Source: Candidatus Nitrosopolaris nunavutensis
Lineage (GTDB): Archaea > Thermoproteota > Nitrososphaeria > Nitrososphaerales > Nitrososphaeraceae
Direction: 5' to 3'
Assembly: GCA_002501855.1 (NCBI GenBank)
Contig: DAOM01000029.1
Span: 1-5,668 of the forward strand
Length of the DNA: 5,668 bases
Part shown: in pieces, positions 4,857-5,668 of the stretch
Position numbering within the stretch: the first letter of the stretch is position 1
Layout of the letters: every line of letters begins with the position of its first letter
The notes under the pieces: model-generated
Database searches by the model: none
What the model saw: only the letters and a program-made list of their open reading frames with translations
Told to the model about the DNA's origin: nothing
Position numbers and translations under genes: made by a program

Positions 4857-5281
4857 ATGACGGAAATTGATTTTCTTAGCAATGCTCTCAGATCGCAATC
4901 AGAAGAGTTGATTTCTTGGAGGAATATGTACAAATTCTAAGCAATGCTGTAGTATCTCTTGGCGAAAAATTAAGAGATCGAGCCTATTCAAACGCAAATA
5001 AACCAAGCGAAAGAGGAACAAGCACAATTACCATAAATAGAGGACACTTACAGCAATCGAACTATGAGATGTTAGATTCATTTCGAACCCAGATGGATTG
5101 ACTATTTGACTTCTCTGATAGCATTAAAATAAGAATGCCCATTTCAGGTTTTGAAATGCTAATGGCCCTGTCTAGGATTGCAAGCATGTGTTGGACAAAT
5201 CCTCCCCCAACTGAATCCCAACAAAGGAATCAAACAACTGATGGTTCAACAGACCAAAATTTTGCAATCTTGCTATCCTAG
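4857..5281 (+). pseudogene. Interrupted small coiled-coil gene (frameshift and in-frame TGA)
   Basis: The reading starts at ATG 4857 (MTEIDFLSNALRSQSEELIS) and stops at TAA 4938-4940. A second frame from about 4916 (TTG) continues LEEYVQILSNAVVSLGEKL to a TGA at 5099-5101. The same frame then stays open to a TAG at 5279-5281. Adding one base near 4913-4918 would join the first two pieces into one heptad-patterned coiled coil. It would also put the two LSNA..S..E.L units exactly 21 residues (three heptads) apart; the DNA copies TTCTTAGCAATGCT and TTCTAAGCAATGCT are 62 bases apart. The part after TGA is polar with many Gln and Thr. I recognise no family. It may be a decaying gene, two short separate ORFs (4857-4940 and 4916-5101), or an intact gene with a sequencing error; coverage near a contig end may be low. 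Confidence 0.4.
4873..4948 (+). repeat. Short direct repeat, 14 bases, two copies
   Basis: TTCTTAGCAATGCT (4873-4886) and TTCTAAGCAATGCT (4935-4948) differ at one base and start 62 bases apart. Both encode LSNA in their respective frames, and the similarity extends at protein level to S..E.L. This fits an internal coding duplication better than a mobile or regulatory repeat. Confidence 0.5.
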
Positions 5282-5294
5282 ACACTCAAAAAAG

Positions 5295-5300
5295 TTAAAT
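5295..5300 (+). promoter_or_regulatory. TATA-like element of the inositol-3-phosphate synthase gene
   Basis: TTAAAT preceded by six A (a possible purine-rich TFB site) is centred about 31 bp before the ATG at 5329. A second AT-rich motif, TTTTAAAA at 5311-5318, is only about 15 bp from the ATG and too close to serve a start at this codon. Confidence 0.4.
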
Positions 5301-5328
5301 CATCTATGAATTTTAAAACGTACTCATA

Positions 5329-5635
5329 ATGACTAACAAGATAAGAGTGGCTTTGATAGGAGTAGGCAACGCCAGCAGTATATTTGTTCAAGGTCTCGAT
5401 TATTACGCAAAGCACAATAACACTAGCGGTTTATGGCACAAAAAAATTGGCGGACTCAAACCATCAGACATAAAGGTTGTGGCAGCATTCGATATCGATC
5501 CCACCAAAGTAGGTCAGGATCTTAACGATGTAGTAAACAGACGACCCAAAAAATATCATAGTGTCAGAGGCTCGAGCATTCATATACAGGCAGGGATGCT
5601 GTCAGATGATCCTCCTTTTCCTTTTAGGTCGGAAA
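5329..5635 (+). CDS. Inositol-3-phosphate synthase, N-terminal part (cut by contig end)
   Basis: The first 102 codons are those of the archaeal INO1/MIPS family, an NAD-dependent enzyme that converts glucose 6-phosphate to inositol 3-phosphate, the precursor of inositol-containing membrane lipids and solutes. The N-terminal Rossmann fold is visible: KIRVALIGVGNASSIFVQGLDYY (4-26, glycine-rich NAD loop GVGNASS), GLWHKKIGGLKPSDIKVVAAFDIDPTKVGQDL (34-65) and the acidic end of strand 2 (FDID). The full family is about 350-400 residues, so most of the catalytic part is missing. The last genomic residues are RSE; codons after about 5635 come from library adapter and read VSYTHLTL, a known contamination signature. 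The common archaeal NAD-loop Cys (GVGNCASS) is absent. ATG 5329 starts exactly at the fold and has a TATA-like element upstream. Confidence 0.9.
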
Positions 5636-5668
5636 CTGTCTCTTATACACATCTGACGCTGACGACGA
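5636..5668 (+). other. Untrimmed Nextera transposase adapter (non-genomic)
   Basis: The first 19 bases, CTGTCTCTTATACACATCT, are the transposon mosaic end used in Nextera library kits. The next 14, GACGCTGACGACGA, match the reverse complement of the Read-1 adapter except for A instead of C at 5662. The total is 32 of 33 matching bases, ending exactly at the window end. This is an assembly artefact and should be removed from the annotation. Confidence 0.97.

Overview
The window looks like a piece of a thaumarchaeal (Nitrososphaeria-like, ammonia-oxidiser lineage) chromosome, probably one end of a contig. The informational genes are archaeal: SRP19, Gar1 and an Elf1-like zinc ribbon. So are the metabolic genes: a DUF359-type GTP-dependent dephospho-CoA kinase and an inositol-3-phosphate synthase. 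Several start codons sit about 26-34 bp downstream of a TATA-like box with little or no room for a leader, as expected for leaderless archaeal mRNAs. Assignment to Thaumarchaeota rests on this gene mix and on protein resemblance judged by eye; no database search was possible.

Left part (1-1083, + strand): a tightly packed run made of the tail of an unrecognised gene, a 62-codon ORF overlapping it at a GTGA junction, SRP19 with a TTG start, and Gar1. SRP19 and Gar1 are both components of stable ribonucleoproteins (signal recognition particle; H/ACA pseudouridylation complex), so this is an RNP-assembly cluster. Middle part (1084-2970): short, separately promoted genes in unusually roomy non-coding DNA. 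These are a two-helix membrane protein, a 56-residue CxxC/CxxC zinc ribbon like Elf1, an 86-residue protein of unknown function, a 25-codon ORF with a Shine-Dalgarno motif, and a possible small membrane protein on the minus strand.

Right-middle (3075-4743, - strand): a two-gene unit. An Mrp/ApbC-type P-loop ATPase with an N-terminal MIP18/DUF59 domain (Fe-S cluster carrier) is followed, with a 17-nt overlap, by the DUF359 dephospho-CoA kinase (last step of CoA synthesis). Right end (4744-5668): a divergent promoter region, then what reads as a decayed or mis-sequenced coiled-coil gene (one frameshift, one in-frame TGA), then the first 102 codons of inositol-3-phosphate synthase.

The last 33 bases are not genomic. 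They match the reverse complement of the Nextera Read-1 adapter with one mismatch, so the window ends in untrimmed library adapter. I found no mobile element, CRISPR array, tRNA or rRNA, and no convincing new multi-gene system. The items most worth a second look are the adapter, the interrupted coiled-coil gene with its 21-residue internal repeat, the 25-codon ORF at 2643, and the overlapping Mrp/DUF359 pair.
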